A DNA stretch of 64,000 bases from NCBI RefSeq assembly GCF_034263275.1, contig NZ_CP139559.1:2604001-2668000 (forward strand), written 5' to 3'. Below are positions 42,906 through 51,717 of the stretch, in pieces. The translations under genes were made by a program, and so were the position numbers. Positions within the stretch are counted from its first letter, which is position 1, and each line of letters starts with the position of its first letter. Below the pieces are notes generated by a model that was not told the DNA's origin, ran no database searches, and was given only the letters and a program-made list of their open reading frames with translations. Source of the DNA: Mucilaginibacter sp. cycad4 (GTDB taxonomy: Bacteria > Bacteroidota > Bacteroidia > Sphingobacteriales > Sphingobacteriaceae).

Positions 42906-44391
42906 GAGCTTAACCAACATCCAGGATAAAAAACAGGAAGGCAATCAGCTTTTTCCTGTATTTTTAAAACTGAATGATCTGCATACGGTGCTTATTGGCG
43001 GCGGTAATGTTGGTTTGGAAAAACTTACCGCTGTACTTAATAACAGCAACAGTGCAAGGGTAACCGTTATTTCGCGCGAGTTTTTGCCCGAGGTACATAC
43101 GCTTGCATCGCAATATCCGGGCATCCGAATTATACAAAAATCATTTACTGACGATGACCTGAACGATGCCGATATTGTTATTGCTGCCACCAATGACAGC
43201 GAACTTAATAACTATATCCGCAATGCCGCCCATGACCGTAAGCTGCTGATCAACGTAGCTGACAAGCCTGCGCTATGTGATTTTTACTTAGGATCGATAG
43301 TGCAAAAGGGCGACCTGAAACTGGCCATATCTACCAACGGAAAATCACCTACTGTGGCTAAACGATTAAAAGAAGTATTAAACGAAAGCCTTCCTGCCGA
43401 GCTTGACATTACTTTGCAGCAAATGAGTGAACTAAGAAATACCCTTGAAGGCGACTTTGCCGACAAGGTAAAAAAACTAAACAGTGTAACATCCGTTTTG
43501 GTCGAGCCAAAAGCGGCCAACCGGAAAAACTTTATCTGGTTGCTCTGGTCTACCATTATAGTGTCCTTAGCCATAGTTATAACAGCACTTTATTTTAAAG
43601 AGCCTAATTTCAAAAACTTTGTAACCGGTGTCGACCCTCTCTTTTATTACTTTTTAGGAGCAGGCTTCGTATTTGCGATGATAGATGGGGCAATCGGTAT
43701 GTCGTACGGTGTAACATCAACTTCGTTTTCCTTAGCTATGGGCATCCCTCCTGCTTCGGCGAGTATGGGTGTTCACTTATCCGAGATCCTAAGCTGCGGG
43801 ATAGCCGGCTGGATGCATTATCGCATGGGTAATATCAATTGGAAACTTTTTAAGCTTTTGGTTGTGCCGGGGATCCTTGGCGCATTTTTAGGAGCATTCA
43901 TACTTTCATCGCTTGAACATTACGCCATGTACACCAAACCTGTTGTATCGGTTTACACCCTGATATTGGGTATAGTGATATTCAGGAAAGCGTTCAACAC
44001 ACAAAAGAAAAAATCGGCCGATAAGGTAAAACGCATTTCGTTGCTGGGTTTAGGCGGCGGCTTTATCGATGCTGTTGGCGGCGGCGGCTGGGGATCAATC
44101 GTACTATCAACTCTGATAGCCGGTGGCCGGAGCCCTCGTTTTTCGTTGGGGACAGTGAAACTTTCACGTTTTTTTGTGGCCATGATAGGTTCTATAACCT
44201 TCATTGCCATGGTTAATAGCAATCACTGGCATGCTGTAGTCGGGCTGGTATTAGGCAGCGCATTAGCTTCGCCAATAGCGGCTAAAATCTCCAACAAAAT
44301 TTCAGCAAAAACTATCATGGTTGCTGTTTCTGTTATCGTTATTCTGATCAGCATCCGTTCTATCCTCAAATTTTTTGTTCCGGTACCATGA
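42883..44391 (+). CDS. Fusion of sirohaem synthase (precorrin-2 dehydrogenase/ferrochelatase) and TSUP transporter
   Basis: A 502-residue two-part protein. Residues about 20-200 are a Met8/CysG-N-type domain: NAD-binding VLIGGGNVGLEKL, the chelatase-site NVADKPALCDFYLG with its Asp, and STNGKSPTVAKRLKEVL. From about 215 to 500 follows a membrane domain with roughly eight or more helices and TSUP (TauE/SafE) motifs such as GAGFVFAMIDGAIGMSYG and GGFIDAVGGGGWGSIV. The soluble half should oxidise precorrin-2 and insert iron; the membrane half probably moves sulfate, sulfite or an organosulfonate. It overlaps cobA by 23 bases and cysH by four, so it belongs fully to the operon. Confidence 0.88.
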   Translation: MTLLPGDKSLTNIQDKKQEGNQLFPVFLKLNDLHTVLIGGGNVGLEKLTAVLNNSNSARVTVISREFLPEVHTLASQYPGIRIIQKSFTDDDLNDADIVIAATNDSELNNYIRNAAHDRKLLINVADKPALCDFYLGSIVQKGDLKLAISTNGKSPTVAKRLKEVLNESLPAELDITLQQMSELRNTLEGDFADKVKKLNSVTSVLVEPKAANRKNFIWLLWSTIIVSLAIVITALYFKEPNFKNFVTGVDPLFYYFLGAGFVFAMIDGAIGMSYGVTSTSFSLAMGIPPASASMGVHLSEILSCGIAGWMHYRMGNINWKLFKLLVVPGILGAFLGAFILSSLEHYAMYTKPVVSVYTLILGIVIFRKAFNTQKKKSADKVKRISLLGLGGGFIDAVGGGGWGSIVLSTLIAGGRSPRFSLGTVKLSRFFVAMIGSITFIAMVNSNHWHAVVGLVLGSALASPIAAKISNKISAKTIMVAVSVIVILISIRSILKFFVPVP

Positions 44392-45092
44392 CATTAGCAG
44401 ATATACAACAAGATATTACCGGTCTTGGCCCTGTTGAAGCCCTGACCAAATTGGTGGAACTATTTCCTGGCCAAATCGTGTTTTCTACCAGCTTTGGCTG
44501 GGAAGACCAGGTGATCAGCCATATGATATTTTCCAATAACCTGCCCATCAAGGTTTTCACGCTTGAAACCGGCAGGCTCTTCCGCGAAACCTACTCGGTT
44601 TGGGCGGCCACCATGAACAGGTATCAAAAACCCATTCATGCTTACTACCCTAATCAGGCACTACTTGAAGAGATGGTTAGCAAAAAAGGCCCTAACAGCT
44701 TTTATGAATCGGTTGAAAACCGTAAGGAATGCTGTGGGATCCGCAAAATAGAGCCTCTTAAACGTGCTTTAAAAGGCAACAAGATCTGGATCACCGGTAT
44801 CCGTGCCGAACAATCGGTTAACCGCCATGATATGCATGACCTGGAATGGGATGAGCAAAACCAACTGGTAAAGTTCCACCCTATCTTCAACTGGACATTG
44901 GACGAAGTAAAAGCCTATATCAAACAATACAACATTCCATATAACTCACTGCATGATAAAGGCTTCCCAAGCATTGGCTGTATGCCATGTACCCGTGCTG
45001 TTGCCGAAGGTGAAGATTTCCGCGCCGGCCGCTGGTGGTGGGAAGATCAATCGAAGAAAGAATGTGGGCTGCATGAGGTAACCGCTAAATAA
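44388..45092 (+). CDS. cysH: Adenylyl-sulfate (APS)-type reductase of the CysH family
   Basis: A 234-residue thioredoxin-dependent reductase that makes sulfite from activated sulfate. The PP-loop region (STSFGWEDQVI), NRKECCGIRKIEPL with paired Cys, GCMPCTRAV, and the C-terminal catalytic ECGLH are visible. The extra Cys pairs expected to bind a 4Fe-4S cluster point to the APS-specific type rather than the E. coli PAPS type. It overlaps the fusion gene by four bases (ATGA) and ends the operon before a strong terminator. Sulfate-activating genes (cysD, cysN) are not in this window. Confidence 0.92.
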   Translation: MTLADIQQDITGLGPVEALTKLVELFPGQIVFSTSFGWEDQVISHMIFSNNLPIKVFTLETGRLFRETYSVWAATMNRYQKPIHAYYPNQALLEEMVSKKGPNSFYESVENRKECCGIRKIEPLKRALKGNKIWITGIRAEQSVNRHDMHDLEWDEQNQLVKFHPIFNWTLDEVKAYIKQYNIPYNSLHDKGFPSIGCMPCTRAVAEGEDFRAGRWWWEDQSKKECGLHEVTAK

Positions 45093-45118
45093 GTTAAAGA
45101 CGCTTTTTTTTATACGTG

Positions 45119-45151
45119 GGTCAACCGGTCGAAAGATTGGTTGGCCTTTTT
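45119..45151 (+). terminator. Terminator of the sulfur-assimilation operon
   Basis: A 12-bp stem starting GGTCAACCGGTC, closed by a GAAA tetraloop and followed by TTTTTATTTT. It is 27 bases after the cysH stop. Confidence 0.9.
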
Positions 45152-45166
45152 ATTTTATCTTAAACC

Positions 45167-45260
45167 CGTCATTGCGAGGTACGAAGCAATCCCCAATTAG
45201 CAGAGCGGCTCAACAGGTCTCTCTGTACAGTTAGGGATTGCTTCGTACCTCGCAATGACG
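45167..45260. repeat. Perfect 27-bp inverted repeat after cysH
   Basis: Arms 45167-45193 and 45234-45260 are exact reverse complements (CGTCATTGCGAGGTACGAAG, then CAATCCC) around a 40-base loop. The sequence is of a kind seen scattered in many bacterial genomes. It lies between cysH and the convergent TonB receptor gene. Confidence 0.85.
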
Positions 45261-45340
45261 ATGTGATATTGAACGAAAAAGGGATGATCACTTATCGCGA
45301 CCATCCCCTTACAAACTAATATAAAACGTAATTAAAGCGC

Positions 45341-48286
45341 TTATTTGTTGTTGTTACCTGCTAACAAACCATCAAGCGTTACCGATACGTAGTACAAGCC
45401 GCCGATAGTTGGGCCGCCTGCGTACTGGTAATATCTTTTGTTAAAGATATCCGTTGCCCCTAACTTAAATGTTGCATAGTACTCCGGCACGCGGTAGGTA
45501 ACCTGGGCATCAACTGTTTTGATTGATGGCACAGTACCTGTAACCAGCGGGCTTTCCCACAAGTATGACTGCTGCCATTTGTAAACTACGTTAAAGCCGA
45601 AATTTTTAACCACCTCGCGGTTACCGAACGATACGTTGCCTGACCATTCTGGCGTATTAAAGCCGGTTACAAAGATATCTGAAGCTGTTTGGGCTTTTAA
45701 CTTGTTAAAGCTTACGTTTCCTGATACCGTATAATGCTGGTAGAAATTGTAAGTAATACCTGCAGATGAGCCATAGTTATGGTAGATGTTTTTAGCATTG
45801 GTATAAACACGGTACCTGCTTTGGCCCTGGCTGGCTGCATTAGTTGATGTACCTGTTGTAGGGTCGCGGTTGATGTCAAGCATTGACAGTACCGCTGCAT
45901 CAGAGCCAACAGTAGCGCCATTTGGTACAAACACCTGTACCTGGCCAAGGAAGCCGTCATAACGGTTGGTGTAAGCGTCAATATCAATGAACACTTTATT
46001 GTCGGCAACAATGCCTTTATAACCTACCTCGAAAGAGGTAATTTGTTCAGGACGTGCCGGCGGAAGATCCGCGACTTTTAACAGGTTACGATTGGCTAAA
46101 GCAGCCTGATCTGAGCCGCCTGCTGCATTTACAGCTGCATTAAACGCTACTACCGATGTTTGGGTATAGCTGTTACCAAGGTAACCCAAACCTTCGTTAA
46201 TAAACGGCAAGCTGCCTACCCGTTTTACGCGACCGTTATTTACGTATGACAACGCCTCAAACAGCGAGGGGAAACGATAGCCATTTTGGAAAGTGAACCT
46301 GAAGTTATGGTTTTGGTTAACGGTATAAACGGCAGCTAAACGCGGTGTAAATTTAGGATCGAAGTATGGGTTACGGTCCCAGCGGATAGAGCCGAATAAT
46401 TTCAGCTTCTCGTCAAAAAAGGTCTTGGTAACCTGGGTGAATGCGCCATATTTTTTGTAGATCACATCTTTACCGAAAGTGCCATCAGCCAATGGGCTAT
46501 TTCTGTCAGCTATTGGGCGGCTAAAATCTACGAAGTTATTACCATCAGGCGTTATGCTGTACACACGTACATCAGCACCAACCAACAGATCAACAAATTT
46601 AACTTTGCTGCTCAGGTCCCATTGTGCCTCACCGTTGTACATGTGGCTTTTTTGCACTAAAGCAGCACCGCCTGTAGCCGGGGCGTTAGGGATCAGGCTC
46701 GATTTAATGTCCCAGTTATTGATACCGATGATAGTTTTTCTTAAAGCGTCAAACTCAGGAGTGCCTGGCTCAACACGACCTTTATCGGCGGCAGCACGGG
46801 CTGCTTGTTCCGCCGCGGCAAGGTTTGCAGAAGTAAGCACGCCTCCATTGTAGGCTTTTAAAGCATTACCATATAAAGTTGCCCAGGTCGAGTTGCTGGC
46901 GTGGTTAAGATCAAGGTTGTCGGCCAATGGTTTTACATTGAATGAGTTGCCGGTATTTTCTATTGATTCATAACCGCGTACCAGGAAGTCTTTTCCTTTT
47001 AACTCGATTTTATGATTCTGAACTGTTGCGCCTTGTAACGAGATCTTGTTACCGCGCTGAAACACGCCATCGAGCCTGCCATAGCGATAAGTATACGATA
47101 AGGTAGTAGTAGGCGATAATTTATAAGCCAGCGTACCATCCAGTTTTAGGTTTTTAACATGCGGATCAACCAGGTCAACTTCATTATAACCGGTACGGGC
47201 TACCGTAAGGTTTGGCCGGGCTTTGCCATCAACCGTAATACCTTTTATTGATACGGCGTTACTGCCTGCAAGTGCGTCGTCACCGTACTTGTTCCAGCCA
47301 TCGTAAGCCGCGTTGCTGGTACCTGTTAATTCAGGGTAAGCAGGGTTGGCAGATTTAAGATTGGTTGGGTTTTGATCAAGGCGGGTATCTGATTGCCAGT
47401 CTTGCCCCTGCATGTAGCTAAAGTTCACTTTAACGGCAAACTTATCGTTAAAAGCTTTAGCATATCTTAAAGCATCTTCGGTAAGGGAACTCGCCCCTAA
47501 GCGGTCTTTACCAACATGGTTTAAACCCTGGCGATGGTAAAAGCTTAGGCCCTGGTATTTAAATGGATCTTTAGTGAACAGGTTTGATAGGCCATTAATA
47601 GCATTGGTGCCATAAAGGGCTGCAGCAGCACCCGGGGTGATCTCCACACTGGCAATATCCAGTTCGGTCGGACCAATGGCGTTACCAAGCGGCACACCCA
47701 AAGTAGCTGATTGCATATCAACACCATCAACCAGTTGCATAAACCTGAAATTGTTAGGGCTGTTGAAACCACGCGTATTTGGCACTTTAAGGGTGATGCT
47801 GGTGGTAGTCATCTGTACGCCTTTCACATTCTCCAAAGCATCGTAAAAACTTGGGCCGGGCGACTGTTTTAACGCTGTGATGCTCAATTTTTCGATAGCT
47901 ACCGGTGATCGGAGCAATTTTTCTTCCTTGCGTGATGCCGTTACCACTACTTCGTTAACCAATAATGATTGAGTAGTTAACGTAATATTTACTGCGCTGT
48001 TGGCATTTTTAATGTAAAACTCCTGCGGCTGATAACCTATGGCAGTAAAAACAAGCGTATAGGGTAACTTGGCACTGGTGGTTAACGAAAATTTACCTGT
48101 AGTATCTGTTGATGTTTTGTTGGTTGTACCTTTAATAGATACTGTTGCCCCTATCAGCGACTTACCCTGATCGTCGTTTACTTTTCCGCTCAATATATAT
48201 GAGCCGTTAAGCTGTGCATAACTTATACCCGGTAATAGTACCAGGAAGAGCACAATTATTCTAACTAAGTTTGTAAAAATTTTCAT
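45341..48286 (-). CDS. TonB-dependent outer-membrane receptor
   Basis: A 981-residue receptor. A signal peptide (LVLLPGISYAQ) is followed by a carboxypeptidase-regulatory domain (GKVNDDQGKSLIGATVSIKG) at about 30-115, then the start of the plug (VNEVVVTASRKEEKLL) and the plug domain to about 235, and a 22-stranded barrel ending in aromatic-rich strands. No SusD partner is adjacent, so it is more like a cofactor, siderophore or peptide receptor than a glycan system. Its promoter lies under a dyad also found upstream of the Rrf2 gene, suggesting that it belongs to the sulfur or Fe-S regulon. The ligand is unknown. Confidence 0.92.
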   Translation of the reverse strand: MKIFTNLVRIIVLFLVLLPGISYAQLNGSYILSGKVNDDQGKSLIGATVSIKGTTNKTSTDTTGKFSLTTSAKLPYTLVFTAIGYQPQEFYIKNANSAVNITLTTQSLLVNEVVVTASRKEEKLLRSPVAIEKLSITALKQSPGPSFYDALENVKGVQMTTTSITLKVPNTRGFNSPNNFRFMQLVDGVDMQSATLGVPLGNAIGPTELDIASVEITPGAAAALYGTNAINGLSNLFTKDPFKYQGLSFYHRQGLNHVGKDRLGASSLTEDALRYAKAFNDKFAVKVNFSYMQGQDWQSDTRLDQNPTNLKSANPAYPELTGTSNAAYDGWNKYGDDALAGSNAVSIKGITVDGKARPNLTVARTGYNEVDLVDPHVKNLKLDGTLAYKLSPTTTLSYTYRYGRLDGVFQRGNKISLQGATVQNHKIELKGKDFLVRGYESIENTGNSFNVKPLADNLDLNHASNSTWATLYGNALKAYNGGVLTSANLAAAEQAARAAADKGRVEPGTPEFDALRKTIIGINNWDIKSSLIPNAPATGGAALVQKSHMYNGEAQWDLSSKVKFVDLLVGADVRVYSITPDGNNFVDFSRPIADRNSPLADGTFGKDVIYKKYGAFTQVTKTFFDEKLKLFGSIRWDRNPYFDPKFTPRLAAVYTVNQNHNFRFTFQNGYRFPSLFEALSYVNNGRVKRVGSLPFINEGLGYLGNSYTQTSVVAFNAAVNAAGGSDQAALANRNLLKVADLPPARPEQITSFEVGYKGIVADNKVFIDIDAYTNRYDGFLGQVQVFVPNGATVGSDAAVLSMLDINRDPTTGTSTNAASQGQSRYRVYTNAKNIYHNYGSSAGITYNFYQHYTVSGNVSFNKLKAQTASDIFVTGFNTPEWSGNVSFGNREVVKNFGFNVVYKWQQSYLWESPLVTGTVPSIKTVDAQVTYRVPEYYATFKLGATDIFNKRYYQYAGGPTIGGLYYVSVTLDGLLAGNNNK

Positions 48287-48429
48287 GAAGTAATTTGTGG
48301 TGGTGGTAATTAAAATTGTGATTAGTAGTTGTGTTGTCGTTGATGAAGGTTACGCTCAACAACAACACATTGCAGTTAGGTGCTGCATTTTTAACATGGG
48401 CTGAATGGCAATTGCATTGTTATGATACA

Positions 48430-48452
48430 TTGTCTATAGAATTAGTCGACAA
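48430..48452. promoter_or_regulatory. Putative operator at the TonB receptor transcription start
   Basis: TTGTCTA and TCGACAA half-sites separated by nine bases. The dyad overlaps the predicted start site just downstream of the reverse-strand -7 element, a typical repressor position. A weaker copy lies upstream of the Rrf2 gene at 39278-39300. Confidence 0.4.
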
Positions 48453-48479
48453 AAATATAAATTTAATACTGACTGTCAA
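48450..48479 (-). promoter_or_regulatory. Promoter of the TonB receptor gene
   Basis: On the reverse strand, TTG (48477-48479), a 19-base spacer and TATTTTTG (48450-48457) match the Bacteroidota consensus exactly. It implies a leader of about 160 bases. Confidence 0.65.
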
Positions 48480-48623
48480 GCCTTCCACTCCGTTTTTTTA
48501 AATTTTTGATGATTTTCGCATCATTTCACTATAAAATCCATCACCTTACTGGATATTTCAAAATAAACAAAGCCTAATTTCTCCCAAATTTGTAATATTG
48601 AAGCCTCAACCTGTACTGTACTA

Positions 48624-49703
48624 ATGGCTTTCAATTATCAACGCATCGTTATCAAAATCGGCTCAAATGTTATTACCCAGGAAAACGGGCTCCCCGACCT
48701 TCCGCGAATTACCCATTTGGTTGAACAGATAGCTGCGATAAAAAAACAGGGCACCGAAGTGATACTGGTTTCATCAGGCGCTGTGGCATCCGGCCGCAGC
48801 CTGATCACGGTTGCAGAAAAATCAGATGCGGTGGCTGCCCGCCAGGTGCTGGCCTCTATTGGGCAGGTAAAACTGATCAATACCTATTCGCACCTGTTTG
48901 AGCAGTTTCAAATACTATGTTCGCAGGTTTTGGTCACCCGCGAAGATTTCAGGGACAGGATGCATTACCTCAACATGAAAAACTGCCTTGAGGCTTTGCT
49001 GCAATATGAGGTAATCCCTGTTGTAAACGAAAACGACGTAGTATCGGTAACCGAGCTTATGTTTACCGATAATGATGAATTGGCAGGCCTCATAGCCTCT
49101 ATGCTTAACGCTAACGCCCTCATCATCCTCACCAACGTTGATGGCATTTACAACGGCGACCCAAAAGCAGCAGGTTCGGCGGTGATAGATGAAGTTAGCG
49201 GTAATGAACTTGATTTTTCAACCTTTGTATCATCGGGCCGTTCGCAGTTTGGGCGCGGAGGTATGATCACCAAATCAACTATGGCACAAAAAACGGCCCA
49301 GCTGGGCATTTCGGTGCACATAGCCAACGGTAAACGGGATCAGGTGTTAACCGATGTTCTGGAAAATCAGGTTACGCATACGCGTTTCATCCCCAACAAA
49401 ACGGCATCGGGCAAAAAGAAATGGATTGCCCACTCCGAAAAATCAGCGACCGGAAGCGTACTGATCAATGCCGGTGCAAAAGCCGCGCTCATTTCAAACA
49501 AGGCAACCAGTTTATTACCGGTTGGCATAGTGGGCGTAATAACCGACTTTAAAAAAGGCGATATCATTAAACTGATAGATGATACCGATAAGCTGATTGG
49601 CTTAGGCATTGCCGAATATGGTGCTGATAAGGCCCGTGAACGCATCGGCCAAAAAAACCAGAAAGCACTGGTGCACTATGATTATCTTTACTTACAAGGC
49701 TAA
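48624..49703 (+). CDS. proB: Glutamate 5-kinase
   Basis: A 359-residue kinase for the first step of proline synthesis, making gamma-glutamyl phosphate. The amino-acid kinase core shows [22 protein letters not shown], the VVNENDVVS segment and [14 protein letters not shown]. The C-terminal part (about 270-350, [16 protein letters not shown]) is a PUA domain, as in full-length ProB. It is followed five bases later by proA, an obvious operon. Confidence 0.95.
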   Translation: MAFNYQRIVIKIGSNVITQENGLPDLPRITHLVEQIAAIKKQGTEVILVSSGAVASGRSLITVAEKSDAVAARQVLASIGQVKLINTYSHLFEQFQILCSQVLVTREDFRDRMHYLNMKNCLEALLQYEVIPVVNENDVVSVTELMFTDNDELAGLIASMLNANALIILTNVDGIYNGDPKAAGSAVIDEVSGNELDFSTFVSSGRSQFGRGGMITKSTMAQKTAQLGISVHIANGKRDQVLTDVLENQVTHTRFIPNKTASGKKKWIAHSEKSATGSVLINAGAKAALISNKATSLLPVGIVGVITDFKKGDIIKLIDDTDKLIGLGIAEYGADKARERIGQKNQKALVHYDYLYLQG

Positions 49704-49708
49704 ATACC

Positions 49709-50956
49709 ATGAACTATAACAGCTATTTTGATAAAGCACGTGAAGCAAGCCGTAAAGCTCCCCTTGCTCCTGCCGTCATCAATGAGATTTTGAAGGATGT
49801 AGTGGCCGAAGCCATCGCTCAAACCGAATATATCCTGACCGAAAACCAAAGAGACCTTGACCGAATGGATCCGGCCGATCCAAAATACGACCGCCTTAAA
49901 CTTACTGCCGATCGGATTAAAGGCATTGCCGGCGATATGCAAAGCGTTGCCAAACTGGATAGCCCGCTTGGTAAACTGCTTTCTGCTACAGAAATGCCCA
50001 ACGGTTTATCGATATCAAAAATACGCGTGCCACTTGGCGTTGTAGGCGTTATATATGAAGCCAGACCCAATGTTACCTTTGATGTTTTTGCGCTTTGCTT
50101 CAAAACAGGTAACATAAGCATACTGAAAGGCGGCAGTGATGCTGATTTCTCTAACCGGGCCATTATTTCGGTTATCCATAAAGTATTGACGAAGCACGGT
50201 GTTGATGTTAATGTGGTTACCCTGCTTCCGGCCGAACGTGAGGCTACTACAGCTTTATTAAACGCCATTGGTTATATTGATGTGCTTATCCCAAGGGGAA
50301 GCCAATCGCTGATTGATTTTGTGCGGGACAATAGTAAAGTTCCCGTTATTGAAACAGGTGCCGGTATTGTGCATACTTATTTCGATGAATCGGGCAACCT
50401 GGAAAAAGGGGCCGAAATTATCGCCAATGCCAAAACCCGCCGCGTAAGTGTTTGCAACGCTTTAGATTGTTTGATCATTAACTCCGCCCGCTTAAGCGAC
50501 CTGCCACAACTGGCGCACATCCTAAAGGCAAAAGAAGTAGAGATTTTTGCCGATGAGCGGGCCTTTGAAGCACTAAAAAGCGATTATCCCGCCAACCTTT
50601 TGCATGAAGCCAGTCCGGAACACTTTGGTACTGAATTTCTTTCGATGAAGATGGCTATTAAAACTGTAGATTCATTTACCGAAGCATTAGCATATATTGC
50701 TGTAAACAGTTCAAAACACAGCGAGGCCATTATCTCTGAAAATGCTGAAAACATTGCTAAATTTTTAAATGATGTAGATGCTGCCGCTGTTTATGCCAAC
50801 GTATCAACGGCGTTCACTGATGGTGCCCAGTTTGGTCTTGGGGCCGAGATTGGCATCAGCACTCAAAAACTCCATGCCCGTGGCCCTATGGGGCTGGAAG
50901 AGCTTACCAGTTACAAATGGATAGTTAAAGGCAACGGACAAACCCGCATTCCGTAA
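49709..50956 (+). CDS. proA: Gamma-glutamyl phosphate reductase
   Basis: A 415-residue NADPH-dependent aldehyde-dehydrogenase-fold enzyme that reduces gamma-glutamyl phosphate to glutamate semialdehyde for proline. The catalytic Cys is in [12 protein letters not shown]. The [19 protein letters not shown] segment and the C-terminal [15 protein letters not shown] are typical. It completes the proBA operon; proC is not in the window. The downstream hairpin at 50986 is oriented to stop the opposite strand. Confidence 0.96.
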   Translation: MNYNSYFDKAREASRKAPLAPAVINEILKDVVAEAIAQTEYILTENQRDLDRMDPADPKYDRLKLTADRIKGIAGDMQSVAKLDSPLGKLLSATEMPNGLSISKIRVPLGVVGVIYEARPNVTFDVFALCFKTGNISILKGGSDADFSNRAIISVIHKVLTKHGVDVNVVTLLPAEREATTALLNAIGYIDVLIPRGSQSLIDFVRDNSKVPVIETGAGIVHTYFDESGNLEKGAEIIANAKTRRVSVCNALDCLIINSARLSDLPQLAHILKAKEVEIFADERAFEALKSDYPANLLHEASPEHFGTEFLSMKMAIKTVDSFTEALAYIAVNSSKHSEAIISENAENIAKFLNDVDAAAVYANVSTAFTDGAQFGLGAEIGISTQKLHARGPMGLEELTSYKWIVKGNGQTRIP

Positions 50957-50985
50957 AGTATCCTGCAAAGCCATATTGCATAAAA

Positions 50986-51015
50986 AAGGTGCTTACTCTG
51001 TGTAGTAAGCACCTT
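50986..51015 (-). terminator. Terminator of the small membrane peptide gene
   Basis: Perfect stem AAGGTGCTTAC / GTAAGCACCTT with an eight-base loop. On the reverse strand it is followed by TTTTTT, so it ends reverse transcription, 28 bases after the stop of the 30-residue gene. It may also help end proBA. Confidence 0.82.
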
Positions 51016-51042
51016 AAACGTGTTATTCCAAATTGTTAAGCG

Positions 51043-51135
51043 TTACTTTATTAAGTAGTTGGCTGCAGCAATAAAGCAAATAATCACTAAAATCACGCCC
51101 TGTAATTTTTGTTCTAAAGTCAATTGAGTTAACAT
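51043..51135 (-). CDS. Small single-pass membrane peptide (30 residues)
   Basis: A frame too short for standard calling: start at 51135, TAA at 51043-51045. The peptide opens MLTQLTLEQKLQGV and continues with a hydrophobic stretch (ILVIICFIAAANYLI) long enough to span a membrane, ending in Lys. Three signs support it as a real gene. It has an ideal promoter (TTG-N19-TAAATTTG), a suitable leader of about 18-20 bases, and a dedicated terminator just behind it. The function is unknown; such peptides often bind and modulate larger membrane complexes. Confidence 0.72.
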   Translation of the reverse strand: MLTQLTLEQKLQGVILVIICFIAAANYLIK

Positions 51136-51157
51136 TGTTTTATTAATTAGGATATAG

Positions 51158-51187
51158 CAAATTTATAATGTAATAGGTCTGTTACAA
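51158..51187 (-). promoter_or_regulatory. Promoter of the small membrane peptide gene
   Basis: On the reverse strand, TTG (51185-51187), 19 bases, then TAAATTTG (51158-51165). The spacing and both boxes fit the Bacteroidota consensus. Confidence 0.7.
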
Positions 51188-51700
51188 TAGGCAGCATCAC
51201 TTTTACGTTATTTTTAATAAATAATGTTGCTTGTTTTTATAATAGTCAGCTCTACATTTATTATTTAAAATTTTAGCAACAAATACCTTTTAACATTGAA
51301 ATCAGTGTATGTCATACACCTGTTACAAAGGCAAATTTCATTGAAAAAACAGTAGTTAAAACGCCCATTTTATTCTTTTTTTCAAACAGCGCTTTTATGA
51401 ATATCCGAATTTCGCTTTTACACTAAGTAACCTCCTGACAGGCTGCGATATCAGCACTTATTATTCAGTATTAATATAATGTTAAGCGCATGACCACCGT
51501 GATATTTAAATCACATTAAGGAAACAATGAACTTTCCAATAGCTTAAACCGGTACTTGTAACCGAAGTTTAACTTAATATAACACACACAATAATTTGAA
51601 TAACAATGATAATTAACTAATGATTAATACAAAAATGATGATTAGCTCAATACATTTTACCCTATACTGACCAAGCATATGTTAACATAAAAATCAAATA
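51188..51700. other. AT-rich intergenic region upstream of mnmA
   Basis: About 510 bases without a convincing gene on either strand; the longest frames are under 20 codons. Two short palindromes stand out: GTGTATG-T-CATACAC at 51305-51319 and GTGATATTTAAATCAC at 51499-51514. Either could be a protein-binding site, but neither fits a regulator I can name. Confidence 0.4.
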
Positions 51701-51702
51701 GG

Positions 51703-51710
51703 TATCTTTG
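51703..51710 (+). promoter_or_regulatory. -7 element of mnmA
   Basis: TATCTTTG matches TAnnTTTG and ends seven bases before the mnmA ATG, predicting a nearly leaderless mRNA. The -33 box is not evident. Confidence 0.5.
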
Positions 51711-51717
51711 CGGCATT

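Larger units (their letters stand above)
48287..48623. other. Divergent TonB receptor-proB intergenic region
   Basis: This 337-base gap holds the reverse-strand receptor promoter and operator-like dyad. It also has a hairpin in the receptor leader (GTGTTGTCGTTGA at 48331-48343 pairing with 48356-48368, one mismatch). A possible proB -7 element TAATATTG lies at 48593-48600. No additional gene is evident. Confidence 0.5.

Noticed and set aside
51305..51514. Two short palindromes (GTGTATG-T-CATACAC and GTGATATTTAAATCAC) as regulator sites
   Set aside because: The second resembles Crp/Fnr sites but the spacing is wrong for both; short AT-rich palindromes are expected by chance.
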